A stretch of 64,000 bases of DNA, taken from contig NZ_AZUZ01000014.1 in assembly GCF_000513955.1 (NCBI RefSeq), forward strand, positions 1 through 64,000, given 5' to 3'. The position numbers were made by a program, and so were the translations under genes. The DNA comes from Pseudoxanthomonas suwonensis J47. Its GTDB lineage: Bacteria; Pseudomonadota; Gammaproteobacteria; Xanthomonadales; Xanthomonadaceae. A model generated the notes under the pieces. It saw only the letters and a list, made by a program, of their open reading frames with translations. It did not search any database and was not told the DNA's origin. Below, piece by piece: positions 8,649-17,254 of the stretch. Every line of letters begins with the position of its first letter. Positions within the stretch are counted from its first letter, which is position 1.

Positions 8649-8962
8649 GGGGCTGCGTCCGCGTAGGCGAGGTCATCGTGCAGGCGATACGCCGCGCGCA
8701 GCTCGGCCAGTCCTTCGGGCGCACCGACGAGGGTCGCGGGCGTCCCGCGCTGGCCGATGCGCGCGGCGGCTTCGGCCAGCAGCGCCAGGCCGGCGCTGTC
8801 CAGCCGCGTCACCGCCGACAGGTCCAGCGTGTCGGCGCCGTCGAGCACGGCCGGCAGCGCCGGCCACGCCGCGGTCGCGGCGGCACGGTCGAGCGCACCG
8901 GCCAGGTGCAGCACCGTGCCTTCCCGGCGCAGCGCCGGGGCCGGGGACGCGGTGGTCGCCAT
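8645..8962 (-). CDS. mlaB: MlaB, STAS-domain subunit of the Mla ABC transporter
   Basis: MlaB is the small cytoplasmic STAS protein that binds and stabilises the MlaF ATPase. The 105 residues show the STAS pattern: LHLAGALDRAAA, a strand at DTLDLSAVTRLDSAGLALL with the conserved DSAG segment, then a C-terminal helix. The ATG at 8962 overlaps the mlaC stop (TGATG), and its own stop overlaps the mlaA start. Sequence is weakly conserved in this subunit, so position between mlaC and mlaA carries much of the assignment. Confidence 0.9.
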   Translation of the reverse strand: MATTASPAPALRREGTVLHLAGALDRAAATAAWPALPAVLDGADTLDLSAVTRLDSAGLALLAEAAARIGQRGTPATLVGAPEGLAELRAAYRLHDDLAYADAAP

Positions 8963-9600
8963 CACTCGGTCTTGCTGGGCTGCAGGTTGCCGGAACGCAG
9001 GTCGGCGGCGACCTGCGCGATCGACTTCTGCCGCAGCGGGGTGTCGAACTGGCTGCGGAAGGTCTGCACGTAGGACACGCCTTCGACCTGCACGTCGAAC
9101 ACCTTCCAGCCGCCGTTGTTGCGGACCAGGTAGATCACCGGGATCGGGCTGCCACCGTCGCGGACCACCTCTGTGGCGACCTTGACGCCGCGGCCGTTGG
9201 GCAGCGGCTCCTCGGACTTGAGCTGGATCCGCGGGCGACCCTGGATGTTCAGCAGCGCCTGGCCGTACTGCTGCACCAGGCTGTCGACCATCGCGTCGGC
9301 GAACAGCTTCACGTCGGCCTCGCTGGCGCCGCGGCCATGCGGGCCCAGCACCAGCTTCGCCGCGTACTCGCGGTCGAAGGAGGCGCTCAGCTCCGAATCG
9401 ATGAAGGCGCGCAGGGCCGCCGGGCTCTTCTGGAACTCGGCGCGGCGCTGCTGCAGGGTGGACAGGATGCGGGTGCCGTTCTCGAGCACCTGCTTGCTGG
9501 CGGCGGAAGTGGCCGGCGCGGCCTGCTGGGCCAGCGCCGCCGGCGCGGTGGCGGCCGCCAGCGGGAAGGCCAGGGCGAGGGAGAGGAGGAGACGCTTCAT
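8962..9600 (-). CDS. mlaC: Periplasmic phospholipid carrier MlaC
   Basis: MlaC shuttles phospholipids between MlaA in the outer membrane and MlaFEDB in the inner membrane. The 212-residue precursor has a cleavable Sec signal (MKRLLLSLALAFPLAAATAP, cleavage near ALA-QQ), then the MlaC fold: RAFIDSELSASFDREYAAKLVLG, FADAMVDSLVQQYGQALL, VIYLVRNNGGWKVFDVQVEG and VQTFRSQFDTPLRQK. The long hydrophobic lipid pocket is a family property. It overlaps mlaD by 4 bases. Confidence 0.95.
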   Translation of the reverse strand: MKRLLLSLALAFPLAAATAPAALAQQAAPATSAASKQVLENGTRILSTLQQRRAEFQKSPAALRAFIDSELSASFDREYAAKLVLGPHGRGASEADVKLFADAMVDSLVQQYGQALLNIQGRPRIQLKSEEPLPNGRGVKVATEVVRDGGSPIPVIYLVRNNGGWKVFDVQVEGVSYVQTFRSQFDTPLRQKSIAQVAADLRSGNLQPSKTE

Positions 9601-10112
9601 GGCTGCGGGACTTCTTCTTCCGTGGGGGACGGGGGAGTGCTGCCGGCGCCGGAACCGCCGCCGCCGAACATGTACTTGCCGACCAGCTGGATCAGGTCCA
9701 CGGCCGGCTGGGTGTAGGTGATCTCGTCGCCCGGGCGCAGGGCCTCCGGGTCGCCACCCGGCTGCAGGCCGATGTAGCTCTCGCCCAGCAGGCCGCTGGT
9801 GAAGATGCCGGCGGAGGTGTCGGCGGGCAGGTCGGCGAAACGGCCGTCGATGGACAGGGTGACGACCGAGTCGAACTTCACCGGGTCCAGGTCGATCTTC
9901 TCGACCCGGCCGACCACCACGCCGCCGATCTTCACCGGCGCCTGCAGGCGCAGCTGGCCGAGGTTGCTGAAGCGCGCCACCAGCGGGTAGGTGTCGCCGC
10001 CGATGCCGAACTGGCGGTTGGTGGAGGCGAAGGCCAGCACCAGCAGCGACGCCAGCGCCAGCACCAGGAAGGCGCCAACCGCGAATTCGAGCCTGGGACC
10101 ACGGATTGCCAT
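9597..10112 (-). CDS. mlaD: MlaD, MCE-domain substrate-binding subunit
   Basis: MlaD forms a hexameric MCE ring on the periplasmic face of MlaE and passes lipids to or from MlaC. In 171 residues there is one N-terminal membrane helix (about 9-29, FAVGAFLVLALASLLVLAF), then an MCE domain (YPLVARFSNLGQLRLQAPVK, IGGVVVGRVEKIDLD, FTSGLLGESYIGLQPGG). The C-terminal tail is glycine/serine/proline rich. It overlaps mlaC by ATGA. A 107-base gap separates it from mlaE, unlike the other joints of this operon. Confidence 0.95.
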   Translation of the reverse strand: MAIRGPRLEFAVGAFLVLALASLLVLAFASTNRQFGIGGDTYPLVARFSNLGQLRLQAPVKIGGVVVGRVEKIDLDPVKFDSVVTLSIDGRFADLPADTSAGIFTSGLLGESYIGLQPGGDPEALRPGDEITYTQPAVDLIQLVGKYMFGGGGSGAGSTPPSPTEEEVPQP

Positions 10113-10219
10113 GGGGGTCTACCTATCGGAACCGGTTTGAACGAAGGGACAACGGCGGGCGCTCCCGCCCGGCCTGCCATCGGCACCGGCGCAACGCTGC
10201 GCCCGGTGCCACGAATGCA
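10113..10219 (-). promoter_or_regulatory. Two hairpins in the mlaE-mlaD gap
   Basis: The only real spacer in the mla operon holds two stems: ggcggg/cccgcc at 10153-10168 and a longer one at 10182-10210 (ggcaccgg / ccggtgcc plus an inner cgca/tgcg after a one-base bulge, 4-base loop). Neither is followed by a T run. They could be RNA-stability or attenuation elements between the transporter core and the downstream genes; this is inference. Confidence 0.45.
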
Positions 10220-10969
10220 TCACTTGAACAGCAGCGCGGACATCACGAAATTCAGCATCAGCACCAGCAGCGAGGCGTTCACCACCGCGCGGGTGGTCGC
10301 CACCGAGGTGCCCTCGATGGTCGGCTCGGCATGGAAGCCCACGTAGGCTGCCACCAGCGCCGAGGTGCCGCCGAACACCGCCGACTTCAGCAGCGCCACG
10401 CCGAAGTCGTCCCAGAAGTCCACCGAACCCTGCAGCGCCGACCAGAACGTGCCGTTGTCCAGGCCCAGCACCTTCACCGCCTCGAACCAGCTGGCCGAGA
10501 TCGCCAGCGAGCAGAAGAAGCCGGTCAGCAGCGGCACGCAGACCACTGCCGCCCAGAACCGCGGCGCCACCGCCTTGGCCACCGGGTCGATCGCCATCAG
10601 CTCCAGCGCCTTGATCTGGTCGGTGGCGCGCATCAGGCCCAGCTCCGCGGCGATCGAACTGCCGGCGCGGCCGATGAACAGCAGCGCGGTCAGCACCGGG
10701 CCCAGTTCGCGGTACAGCGACAGGCCCAGCAGGGTGGACAGCGCATCCGACGCGCCGAAGGTGGTCAGCGTGCGGTAGCCCTGCAGGGTCAGCACCAAGC
10801 CCACGAACGCGCCGCCCACCGCGATGATCGGCAGGGAGCGGCCGCCGATCTTGTAGATTTCGCGCACGAGTTCGGCGAAGAAGTCGCGGCTGGGCAGCGA
10901 GGCGCGCAGCACCGACAGCGAGAACAGGCCGGCGCGGCCCAGCGACTGCATGGTGGCGACCACGGCCAT
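10220..10969 (-). CDS. mlaE: MlaE, permease subunit of the Mla ABC transporter
   Basis: MlaE is the membrane core of the MlaFEDB phospholipid transporter. The 249 residues contain five to six hydrophobic segments with the family motifs IGGRSLPIIAVGGAFVGLVL, LYRELGPVLTALLFIGRAGSSIAAELG, MRATDQIKALELMAIDPVAK and the C-terminal VVNASLLVLMLNFVMSALLF. It overlaps mlaF by one base (TGATG-type joint), so mlaF and mlaE are co-translated. Confidence 0.95.
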   Translation of the reverse strand: MAVVATMQSLGRAGLFSLSVLRASLPSRDFFAELVREIYKIGGRSLPIIAVGGAFVGLVLTLQGYRTLTTFGASDALSTLLGLSLYRELGPVLTALLFIGRAGSSIAAELGLMRATDQIKALELMAIDPVAKAVAPRFWAAVVCVPLLTGFFCSLAISASWFEAVKVLGLDNGTFWSALQGSVDFWDDFGVALLKSAVFGGTSALVAAYVGFHAEPTIEGTSVATTRAVVNASLLVLMLNFVMSALLFK

Positions 10970-11757
10970 CAGGCCACCTCCGCGCGCACCGCGCCCTCGA
11001 ACGGGATCGGCCCGTCGGGCTGGCCGTCGAGGAACTGCCGCAGCAGCGGATCGGTGCTGGCCTGCAGCGCCTGCGGCGTGCCGTCGAAGACGATGCCGCC
11101 ATTGGCGATGACCACCGCCTGGTCGGCGATGGGCAGGGTCTCGTGCACGTGGTGGCTGACGATGATGCTGGTCAGGCCCAGGCTGCGCGACAGGCGCCGG
11201 ATCAGGCTCATGATCACGCCCGAGGCGATCGGGTCCAGGCCGGTCAGCGGTTCGTCGTAGAGCATCAGCGGCGGATCCAGCGCCAGCGCGCGGGCCAGCG
11301 CCACGCGCCGGGCCATGCCGCCGGACAGCTCGCGCGGATACAGGCTGGCGGCCGCGCGCAGGCCGACGGCATTGAGCTTCATCGCCACCAGCCGCTGCAG
11401 CAGCGGTTCCGGCAGCTGCGTATGCGCACGCAGCGGCAGGGCCACGTTCTCGGCCACGGTCAGGTCGGTGAGCAGGCCATTGCCCTGCAGCAGCACGCCG
11501 ATGCCCTTGCGCATCTCCAGCAGGGCGCGCTCGCCGCGCGGCACCGGCTGGCCGAACACGCGCACCTCGCCGGTGGCCGGCGGCAGTTCGCCGGTCAGCG
11601 CGGCCAGCAGGGTCGACTTGCCGGTGCCCGACGGGCCCAGCACCGCGGTGATGCTGCCGGCCGGCACCACCAGGTCGAGGTCGCGCAGGATCGTGCGCCC
11701 GCCCCTGTCGAGGCGGACGTCCCGCAGGACGACGGCATTGGTGTTGGGGGCGGACAT
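10969..11757 (-). CDS. mlaF: MlaF, ATPase subunit of the Mla ABC transporter
   Basis: MlaF powers phospholipid transport by MlaFEDB. The 262 residues hold the ABC signatures: Walker A GPSGTGKSTLL, Q-loop in GIGVLLQGNGL, the signature LSGGMARRVALARALALD, Walker B LMLYDEPLTGLDP, and the switch histidine in TSIIVSHHVHETL. It is the first gene of mlaFEDCBA. The 210 bases upstream, shared with the Na/Pi cotransporter gene, should carry the operon promoter; TAAGAT on the minus strand near 11828 is a weak -10 candidate. Confidence 0.95.
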   Translation of the reverse strand: MSAPNTNAVVLRDVRLDRGGRTILRDLDLVVPAGSITAVLGPSGTGKSTLLAALTGELPPATGEVRVFGQPVPRGERALLEMRKGIGVLLQGNGLLTDLTVAENVALPLRAHTQLPEPLLQRLVAMKLNAVGLRAAASLYPRELSGGMARRVALARALALDPPLMLYDEPLTGLDPIASGVIMSLIRRLSRSLGLTSIIVSHHVHETLPIADQAVVIANGGIVFDGTPQALQASTDPLLRQFLDGQPDGPIPFEGAVRAEVA

Positions 11758-11967
11758 GGCGCGCGCACTATCCCTTGCGGTGTGGAAGCCACAAACGACG
11801 CATCTTGCGTCGGAGAAACTGAATCTTAACCCATCGATTGAACCGATCAGTACAGGAATGACGCCCGTCGTGCACCGGTCTGTCGCGCCGGTGGCACGCA
11901 GCCTCGCCGAACGGCAATCCCCGCACGAGTGCTGGTTGTCATGCCCGGGACGGGCCGGGGTCGTCGC

Positions 11968-13788
11968 TCAGCCCGATGGTTCCGCCGCCGTCATCGCGGC
12001 CAGCTGGCGCAGGCGCTGCAACGATTCGGGCTCCTCGACGAAGGCGAAGACCTGGCGCAGGCTGCGGTAGATGCGGTCCGCGTAGCCCTGGTCGTTGACC
12101 AGCGAACCGGCGTCCAGCCCGTCCAGCCCGCCGTGGCGCACCTGCTCGAACAGGCGGGCGCGGAACTGCGCGTCGAACTCCGCCGCTTCCCGGTCCAGCG
12201 CCGCCAGCCGCGCCGCGCCGGTCTCCACGTCGCCGACCCGGGCGATGTCGTAGAGCGTGCGGATCTGCCCGAACAGCTGCCGGCGCAGTTCCACGTAGGC
12301 GTGGCGCACCGGCGAATCCGGGCCGCGCAGCTGCCGGCCCAGGTTCTTCTGCAGGTGCTTGGCGTCCTTCACCGCGTTGACCAGGTGCAGCGCCGCGACC
12401 TGGCTGTTCGCCCAGAAGCGCTGGTGCGCTTCGTCCAGCGGCGCCTCCAGCCGGCCCATGAAGGTCAGCAGGTCGCCGTACACACCCTTGATCCGCTGCT
12501 GGTACAGCAGTTCCACGTCGTGGCAGCTGTCGCCGGGCGGGCGCGCCTCCAGCAGCGCCGGGTCCACATCCGGCCGCGCGTACAGGTCCGCCGGCAGGCA
12601 CAGCGCCTGGCTGATCACTTCCAGGCTCAGCTCGCCGAGATGGCGCAGCTCCAGGGCCACCGCTGCGGCGGCCGCATCGGGCGAGTTCAGCGCCGGGCCG
12701 CTGAGATGGCGCGCGCGCAGCCGCTCGACCGGCGGCGCCGTCGGCGTGGCGTCCGGCACCGCCTGTTCGGCACGGTCCGGCAGCCAGCGCTGCAGCCATC
12801 CGCCCAGGGGCGCCTGCCACGGCCAGAACAGCAGCACGCCGCCGGCGTTGAACAGGGTGTGGAACAGGGCCAGCTGCAGCAGCGCGTTGTCGCCGAACCC
12901 GACCAGGCCGGCCAGCGCATGGGTCAGCCAGGTCAGCGGCACCAGCAGGAGCAGGGCGAGCGTTGCCGTCACCACGTTGAACAGCACGTGCGCCAGGGCC
13001 AGCCGCTGGCCGCTGCGGTTGCCGCCGAGCATGCCGACGAAGGCGGTGCTGACGCTGCTGCCGACGTTGGCGCCGACGGCGATCGCCAGGCCCTGGTCGA
13101 GCACCAGCTGGCCGCCGGCCAGCGCGGCCAGGGTCAGCATCAGCACCGCATGGGTCGACTGCAGCACCACGGTGGCGACCAGGCCCACCAGCACGAAGGC
13201 CAGGGTCTGCCCCCAACCTTCACCGCCCACGGCCGACAGGTCCGTGCCGCCGTTCATCGCCTCGAAGCCGATGCGCAGCTGGTCGATGCCCAGGAAGATG
13301 AAGGCCACGCCCAGCACCACCCGCCCGGCGGCCTTGCCGCGCGCGCCGGCGATCCCGCCGAGCACGCCGAACACCAGCAACGGCAGCGCCAGCGGCGACA
13401 GGCTCACGTTCTGCCCGGCCAGCGCCAGCAGCCAGATGCCGCTGGTCGCGCCGAGGTTGGCGCCGAGGATGATGGCGATGCCGCCGGCCAGCTGGATCAG
13501 CCCGGAGCTGATGAAGGCGATCGCCAGCAGCGAGACCAGGGTGCTCGACTGCAGTAGCGTGGTGCCGGCCATGCCGAACAGCAGCCCGCGCAGCGGCGTG
13601 CCGGTGCTGCGCGCCAGCAGCCGTTCCAGGCGTCCGCCGGCGAGCTGGCGCAGCCCTTCCTCCAGGCACTGCATGCCGAACAGGAACATCGCCAGGCCCG
13701 CGCACAGCTGCAGCCAGGCGCCGTTGCGCCAGAACGACCAGCCCAGCAGCGCCACGGCCAGCAAGGCCAGGAGGATGCGCAGGTGCAT
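11968..13788 (-). CDS. Na/Pi cotransporter family protein with PhoU-like tail
   Basis: A 606-residue inner-membrane protein of the Na+/phosphate cotransporter (NptA/YjbB) family. The N-terminal half has the inverted repeats of this fold with paired QSS motifs (GMAGTTLLQSSTLVSLL near residue 75 and ATVVLQSTHAVLMLTL near 205) and GANLGAT / GANVGSS. The cytoplasmic part from about residue 380 is helical and PhoU-like. The ATG at 13788 is chosen because hydrophobic segments begin at once (MHLRILLALLAVALLGWSF). Phosphate as substrate follows from the family and is not proven here. It is divergent from recC. Confidence 0.88.
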   Translation of the reverse strand: MHLRILLALLAVALLGWSFWRNGAWLQLCAGLAMFLFGMQCLEEGLRQLAGGRLERLLARSTGTPLRGLLFGMAGTTLLQSSTLVSLLAIAFISSGLIQLAGGIAIILGANLGATSGIWLLALAGQNVSLSPLALPLLVFGVLGGIAGARGKAAGRVVLGVAFIFLGIDQLRIGFEAMNGGTDLSAVGGEGWGQTLAFVLVGLVATVVLQSTHAVLMLTLAALAGGQLVLDQGLAIAVGANVGSSVSTAFVGMLGGNRSGQRLALAHVLFNVVTATLALLLLVPLTWLTHALAGLVGFGDNALLQLALFHTLFNAGGVLLFWPWQAPLGGWLQRWLPDRAEQAVPDATPTAPPVERLRARHLSGPALNSPDAAAAAVALELRHLGELSLEVISQALCLPADLYARPDVDPALLEARPPGDSCHDVELLYQQRIKGVYGDLLTFMGRLEAPLDEAHQRFWANSQVAALHLVNAVKDAKHLQKNLGRQLRGPDSPVRHAYVELRRQLFGQIRTLYDIARVGDVETGAARLAALDREAAEFDAQFRARLFEQVRHGGLDGLDAGSLVNDQGYADRIYRSLRQVFAFVEEPESLQRLRQLAAMTAAEPSG

Positions 13789-13882
13789 GCGGTGCTCGGG
13801 CTCCTTCGGACGAGGCCCGATTATGGCCGGACCGGCGGTCCTGTCTCGCCCGATGCGACACCGCTGCGGCAAGATGGACGCG

Positions 13883-16800
13883 ATGAGCGTCCCGACCGGC
13901 GACTTCCGCCTTTACCACTCCAACGCGCTGGAAGTCCTGGCTGGCATCCTGGCCGAGGTGCTGCGCGAGCCCGCGCCCGGCCAGCCGCTGCTGGCGCCGG
14001 ACATCGTGCTGATCCCGCAGGTGGCGATGCGCCGCTGGCTGCAGGCCACCCTCGCCGTCGAGCACGGCGTGGCCGCCAACCTCGAGTTCCTCACCCCCGG
14101 CGAGTTCGTCGGCCGCGCGCTGGCCGCCAACCCGCCGCCGGGCGAGCCCGCCGCGCGCGACGAACTCGACGCGACCACCCTGCACTGGCATCTGTATGCC
14201 GCACTGACCGACGCCACGCTGCTGGCGCAGCCGGCGTTGCGCGCGATCGCCGCCCACGTCGCCGGCGGCGACCCGCTGCGCGCCTGGTCGCTGGCCGGCG
14301 AGCTGGCCGGCGTGTTCGAGAAGTACCAGGCCTGGCGCCGCGACTGGCTGCTGCGCTGGGAAGCCGGCGCCGATCCGGACGACCCGCAGGCCATCCTCTG
14401 GCGTCGCGTCGCCAGCGGCCGGGTCCACCGCGCGCGCCGCATCCAGCAGTACCTCGAGCGCTTCGGCGCACCCGATGGCCCGCTGCCGGCGGGGCTGCCG
14501 CCGCGGCTGTCGGCCTTCGCCACGCTCAACGTGTCGCCGGACGTGCTGCGGGTGATCGCCACCCAGGCACGGGTCGGCAGCCTGCACTGCTTCGTGCCTT
14601 CGCCGGTGGCCGACTACTGGGGCGACCTGCAGCGCCTGCGCCGCGGTGAGCCGCGCGACGAGGCCGGCGAGCACCCGCTGCTGCAGCGCTGGGGCGCGGC
14701 CGGCGTGGACTTCATGCGCATGGTCGGCGACTACGAGGTGGTCCACGCCTCGGCCGACTTCAACGTCCACGTCGATCCGGGCGAAGGTGGCGGCCGGCTG
14801 CACGGCAGCCTGCTGCGGCGCCTGCAGTCGGACCTGTTCCATCGCCGCCCCACGCCGGGCTGGGAGCCACGCGCGGAAGTCGACCGCACCGACCCGAGCC
14901 TGCAGCTGCACGCCTGCCATACCCGCCTGCGCGAACTGCAGGTGCTGCACGACCAGCTGCGCGGCCTGTTCGACGACCCGCGTTTCGACCCGCCGCTGCA
15001 GCCGCGGGAGGTCGCGGTGCTGGCGCCGGACATCGATCCCTACCTGCCGTACCTGGATGCGGTGTTCGGCCGCCGCGGCCAGGACGACGCCATCCCCTAC
15101 GCGCTGGCCGACGCCAGCCCGCTGGCCAACGAACCGCTGGCCGAGGTGTTCCTGCGCTTGCTGGCGCTGCCGGTCTCGCGCTTCGGCCTGCACGAGGTGC
15201 TGGATCTGCTCGCCACCCCGGCGCTGGCCGAGGCCAACGGCCTGGATGCCGCTTCGCTGGAACGCCTGCAGGCCTGGCTGGAAGCGGCTGGCGCGCGCTG
15301 GGGCATCGACGCCGCCCACCGCGCCGGGCTTGATGCGCCGGAGGACGACGCCTGCACCTGGGCCTTCGCCCTCGACCGCCTGCTGCTCGGCCACGCCAGC
15401 GGCAGCGATGCGCCGATCGTGCTGCCCGGCGGCCAGGTGCTGGCGCCGCTGCCGCTGCTGGAAGGCGTCGCACTCGATGCGCTGGACGTGCTGGTACGCC
15501 TGCTGCGCGTACTGGCCCAGCACGCGCGCCTGCTTGGCGAGGCGATGCCGCCGGCGCAGTGGCGCGAACGCCTGCTGCGCCTGCTCGACGCGCTGCTGCC
15601 GCGCACGCCGTCCAGCCCGGCCACGCAACGCGCGCTGGACCGCCTGCGCAGCCTGGTCAACGACTTCGCCGAGGGCGCCGCGCGCGCCGGCTACGAGGCC
15701 GGAGTGCCGGCCGAGGCGGTGCGCGCGCATTTCGCCGACGTGCTGGCCGAGGCCGATACCCGCGCGCCGCTGCTCACCGGCGGCGTCAGCATCGGCCGCA
15801 TGGTGCCGATGCGCCTGCTGCCGTTCCGGGCGATCTGCGTGCTGGGCATGAACGACGGCGAGTTCCCGCGCCGCGACCCGGCCGCCGGGCTCAACCGCCT
15901 CACCGCCGAGCTGGGCACCGCCCACCGCCGCGCCGGCGACCGTTCCACCCGCGACGACGACCGCTTCCTGTTCCTGCAGCTGATGGTCGCGGCGCAGGAC
16001 GTGTTCTACGTCAGCTGGATCGGGAAGGACCCGCGCGACGGCAGCGAGCGCGAACCGTCGGTGCTGGTCTCCGAGCTGGTCGATGCCGCCGCCGCGCAGC
16101 ACCTGGACCCGCAGGCCGCCGCCCGCGACCTGGTCGTGCACCACCCGCTGCAGCCGTTCTCGCCGGCCGCGTTCGGCGCCGGCGGCGAGCCGCGCCGGTT
16201 CTCCTACCGCGAAGCCTGGCGCGAGGCGGCGGCGCAGCCGGCGACGCGCCGCACCGCCCTGCCGCCATGGTTCGCAGGCGGGGCGCTGGCCGGCGCCGAA
16301 GCCGCGAGCGACCTGTCGATCGACGAGCTGCGCCGCTTCCTGCTCAATCCCGCACGCGTGTTCACCCGCGGCCTGGGCGTGGAGCTGCCGGAAGTCGAGG
16401 AACGCGGCGAGGACATCGAGCCACTGGGCGCCCCGGCCGGCGCGCTGGAACGCAACCAGCTGCAGCGCGCGGTGTTCGATGCGCTGCTGCGTGGCGATGA
16501 CGAAGCCGACGTGCACGCCCTGCTGCGCGCACGCGGCCTGCTGCCGTCCGGTGCGCTGGGCCGCAGCGTGCTGGCCGGCCAGCGGTACGCGCTGGAGCCG
16601 TGGCTGGAGGCTTTCCGCCAGTGGCGCGGCAACGCGGAGCCGACTTCGATTGCCGTCGAGACGGTGATCGACGGGGTGCGCCTGCACGGGCGCATCGACG
16701 AGGTCTACCCGCATGGCGTCGCGCGCCGGCGCTTCGGCGAACGCAACGGACCTTCGGCGATCCGCGACGGCCTGGACTGGCTGCTGGCTTCCGCTGCCGG

Positions 16801-17254
16801 GCTGGGCGTGGAACTGGTCCAGTTCCACAAGGACAAGGACGCCGAAGCCATGCATGGCCCGCACCGCCGCGCGCCGCTGCCGCCGGAGCAGGCGCGTGAC
16901 GCCCTGCGCCGCCTGCTGCAGTTGCGCGCCGTCGGCCTGCGCGAACCGCTGCCGTTCGCCCCCTACAGCGGCTGGGAGCTGTACCGCAACAGCGCCGATT
17001 TCGAGCGCGCGGTGAAACTCGCCCACGGCCGCTGGAACGGCAACGGCCAGGGCTTCGCCGAAGGTGCCGATCCGGCCTTGCAGCTGGCCCTGCGCGGGCG
17101 CGACCCGTTCACCGACGAGGTCACCCTGCTGCGCTTCGCCGATGCCGCCATGGCGGTGTTCGTCGCGGTGTGCGAGGGGCAGGTGTACGCAGGCGTCGAT
17201 CCGGAGGCGCTGGCGGGACTGGCGGTCGCCGACGACGCGGAGGACGCCGCATGA
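13883..17254 (+). CDS. recC: Exodeoxyribonuclease V subunit gamma, RecC
   Basis: RecC recognises Chi and holds RecB and RecD in the RecBCD helicase-nuclease, which processes double-strand ends for RecA and degrades foreign linear DNA. The 1123 residues match the family length. Typical stretches are FRLYHSNALEVLAGILAEVL at the N-terminus, DIVLIPQVAMRRWLQ, LHACHTRLRELQVLHDQL, EVAVLAPDIDPYLPYLDAVF and the inactive nuclease-like C-terminus (SIDELRRFLLNPARVF). An in-frame ATG at 13874 is an alternative start; neither has a clear ribosome-binding site. First gene of recC-recB-recD, overlapping recB by 4 bases. Confidence 0.95.
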   Translation: MSVPTGDFRLYHSNALEVLAGILAEVLREPAPGQPLLAPDIVLIPQVAMRRWLQATLAVEHGVAANLEFLTPGEFVGRALAANPPPGEPAARDELDATTLHWHLYAALTDATLLAQPALRAIAAHVAGGDPLRAWSLAGELAGVFEKYQAWRRDWLLRWEAGADPDDPQAILWRRVASGRVHRARRIQQYLERFGAPDGPLPAGLPPRLSAFATLNVSPDVLRVIATQARVGSLHCFVPSPVADYWGDLQRLRRGEPRDEAGEHPLLQRWGAAGVDFMRMVGDYEVVHASADFNVHVDPGEGGGRLHGSLLRRLQSDLFHRRPTPGWEPRAEVDRTDPSLQLHACHTRLRELQVLHDQLRGLFDDPRFDPPLQPREVAVLAPDIDPYLPYLDAVFGRRGQDDAIPYALADASPLANEPLAEVFLRLLALPVSRFGLHEVLDLLATPALAEANGLDAASLERLQAWLEAAGARWGIDAAHRAGLDAPEDDACTWAFALDRLLLGHASGSDAPIVLPGGQVLAPLPLLEGVALDALDVLVRLLRVLAQHARLLGEAMPPAQWRERLLRLLDALLPRTPSSPATQRALDRLRSLVNDFAEGAARAGYEAGVPAEAVRAHFADVLAEADTRAPLLTGGVSIGRMVPMRLLPFRAICVLGMNDGEFPRRDPAAGLNRLTAELGTAHRRAGDRSTRDDDRFLFLQLMVAAQDVFYVSWIGKDPRDGSEREPSVLVSELVDAAAAQHLDPQAAARDLVVHHPLQPFSPAAFGAGGEPRRFSYREAWREAAAQPATRRTALPPWFAGGALAGAEAASDLSIDELRRFLLNPARVFTRGLGVELPEVEERGEDIEPLGAPAGALERNQLQRAVFDALLRGDDEADVHALLRARGLLPSGALGRSVLAGQRYALEPWLEAFRQWRGNAEPTSIAVETVIDGVRLHGRIDEVYPHGVARRRFGERNGPSAIRDGLDWLLASAAGLGVELVQFHKDKDAEAMHGPHRRAPLPPEQARDALRRLLQLRAVGLREPLPFAPYSGWELYRNSADFERAVKLAHGRWNGNGQGFAEGADPALQLALRGRDPFTDEVTLLRFADAAMAVFVAVCEGQVYAGVDPEALAGLAVADDAEDAA

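Noticed and set aside
11758-11967. sigma-70 promoter for mla at about 11828-11860
   Set aside because: A TAAGAT-like -10 exists but no -35 hexamer at proper spacing; too weak to list as a feature.
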